From Arthrobacter sp. ISL-95 (GTDB lineage Bacteria > Actinomycetota > Actinomycetes > Actinomycetales > Micrococcaceae), in contig NZ_JAGGPR010000016.1 in the NCBI RefSeq assembly GCF_018613695.1, positions 65,794 through 103,779 on the forward strand: a DNA stretch of 37,986 bases, given 5' to 3'. Made by a program: the position numbers and the translations under genes. This document shows, in pieces, positions 37,872-37,986 of this stretch (positions are counted from its first letter, which is position 1; each line of letters begins with the position of its first letter). The notes beneath the pieces are model-generated. The model had not been told where the DNA came from and did no database searches. It worked only from the letters and a program-made list of their open reading frames with translations.

Positions 37872-37986
37872 TTATGCGGGGTGAATCATGGATTTCAGTA
37901 GGTCGAGTGCTGACGCTTGCAGCGCTTCGACAGTGGGCCTCAGCACTTCGTCTGCTGCCGACCTTGCTGCCGACCAAGCTGCCGAC
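37872..37986 (-). CDS. Ala-rich SAA-repeat phage protein, 5' part outside window
   Basis: Only the C-terminal 37 residues lie in the window; the gene runs off the right edge. They read SAAWSAARSAADEVLRPTVE, then ALQASALDLLKSMIHPA, ending in TAA at 37872. The SAA(W/R) repeats followed by a helix ending in DLLKSMI match an Ala-repeat protein style found in actinophages. In DNA this gives three near-copies of GCTGCCGAC at 37952-37986. The function is unknown. Confidence 0.6.
   Translation of the reverse strand, partial: SAAWSAARSAADEVLRPTVEALQASALDLLKSMIHPA

Larger units (their letters stand above)
29444..37986 (-). mobile_element. Phage-derived small-gene island (right end outside window)
   Basis: About 27 genes, nearly all under 220 codons and many under 80, occupy 8.5 kb on one strand. 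They are joined by 1 to 4 base stop/start overlaps and interrupted by four Rho-independent terminators. A tRNA-like gene lies inside the run. Their style matches the accessory arm of actinobacteriophages. No integrase, structural or lysis gene is in the window, so the element must continue to the right or be a remnant. No att repeat is visible at the left border, which falls between the kimA-like start (29443) and the stop codon at 29500. By eye the base composition is not clearly different from the chromosome. Confidence 0.75.

Noticed and set aside
37952..37986. GCTGCCGAC repeats as an attachment site or CRISPR
   Set aside because: The repeats are in frame and encode the SAA repeats of a protein; spacing and length do not fit CRISPR.
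29444..37986. A base-composition shift marking the island
   Set aside because: Spot counts of a few lines gave similar G+C on both sides; without a computed profile I do not claim a shift.

Overview
The window looks like the chromosome of a high-GC actinobacterium of the Micrococcaceae, most like Arthrobacter or Paenarthrobacter. Protein families typical of that group support this: DUF3000 beside an HRDC-type RNase D, an MT0933-type antitoxin homologue, DUF402, DUF6421 and a CysA2-like rhodanese. The order DUF3000, RNase D, dxs, TRAM methyltransferase, APC/KimA-type permease also follows, from memory, the M. tuberculosis stretch around Rv2680 to Rv2690c. No taxon can be proven from the sequence alone.

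Bases 1 to about 29,450 are ordinary core chromosome. In order they hold: tRNA-Gly(GCC) with a terminator; an APC amino acid permease; a small antitoxin-family protein; a BenE-type permease; a ZapE/AFG1 ATPase facing a rhodanese-SufE-YbaK group; a membrane-anchored alpha/beta hydrolase; a USP-like protein and MsrB; a three-gene unit of DUF6421, SDR and threonine aldolase; DUF3000 and RNase D; a fadA-fadB beta-oxidation pair; an aldo/keto reductase; a dxs operon with DUF402 and a third overlapping gene; aconitase; and a TrmA-family RNA methyltransferase directly after a KimA/APC permease.

Bases about 29,450 to 37,986 are different. They hold roughly 27 very small genes, all on the minus strand, nearly all joined by 1 to 4 base ATGA, GTGA, TGATG or TAGTG overlaps. 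Four Rho-independent terminators cut the run. There is one tRNA-like gene with an abnormal anticodon arm and one gene broken by a +1 shift. The protein style (short hypothetical proteins, an HCxCG-like zinc motif, a Cys-rich protein, an Ala-rich SAA repeat protein, a nucleotidyltransferase-like fold, a HicA-like domain) is that of the accessory arm of an actinobacteriophage. I read it as part of a prophage or phage-derived island whose remaining genes (integrase, structural and lysis genes) lie beyond the right edge. It starts within about 60 bases upstream of the kimA-like start codon, where related genomes usually carry the TrkA-type genes.

The most unusual items are the tRNA-like gene whose anticodon loop is 14 rather than 7 bases, the +1-shifted gene immediately upstream of it, and terminators whose T-tracts run straight into the next gene's ribosome binding site. 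In the core part, the DUF6421-SDR-threonine aldolase unit is the best candidate for an undescribed pathway.
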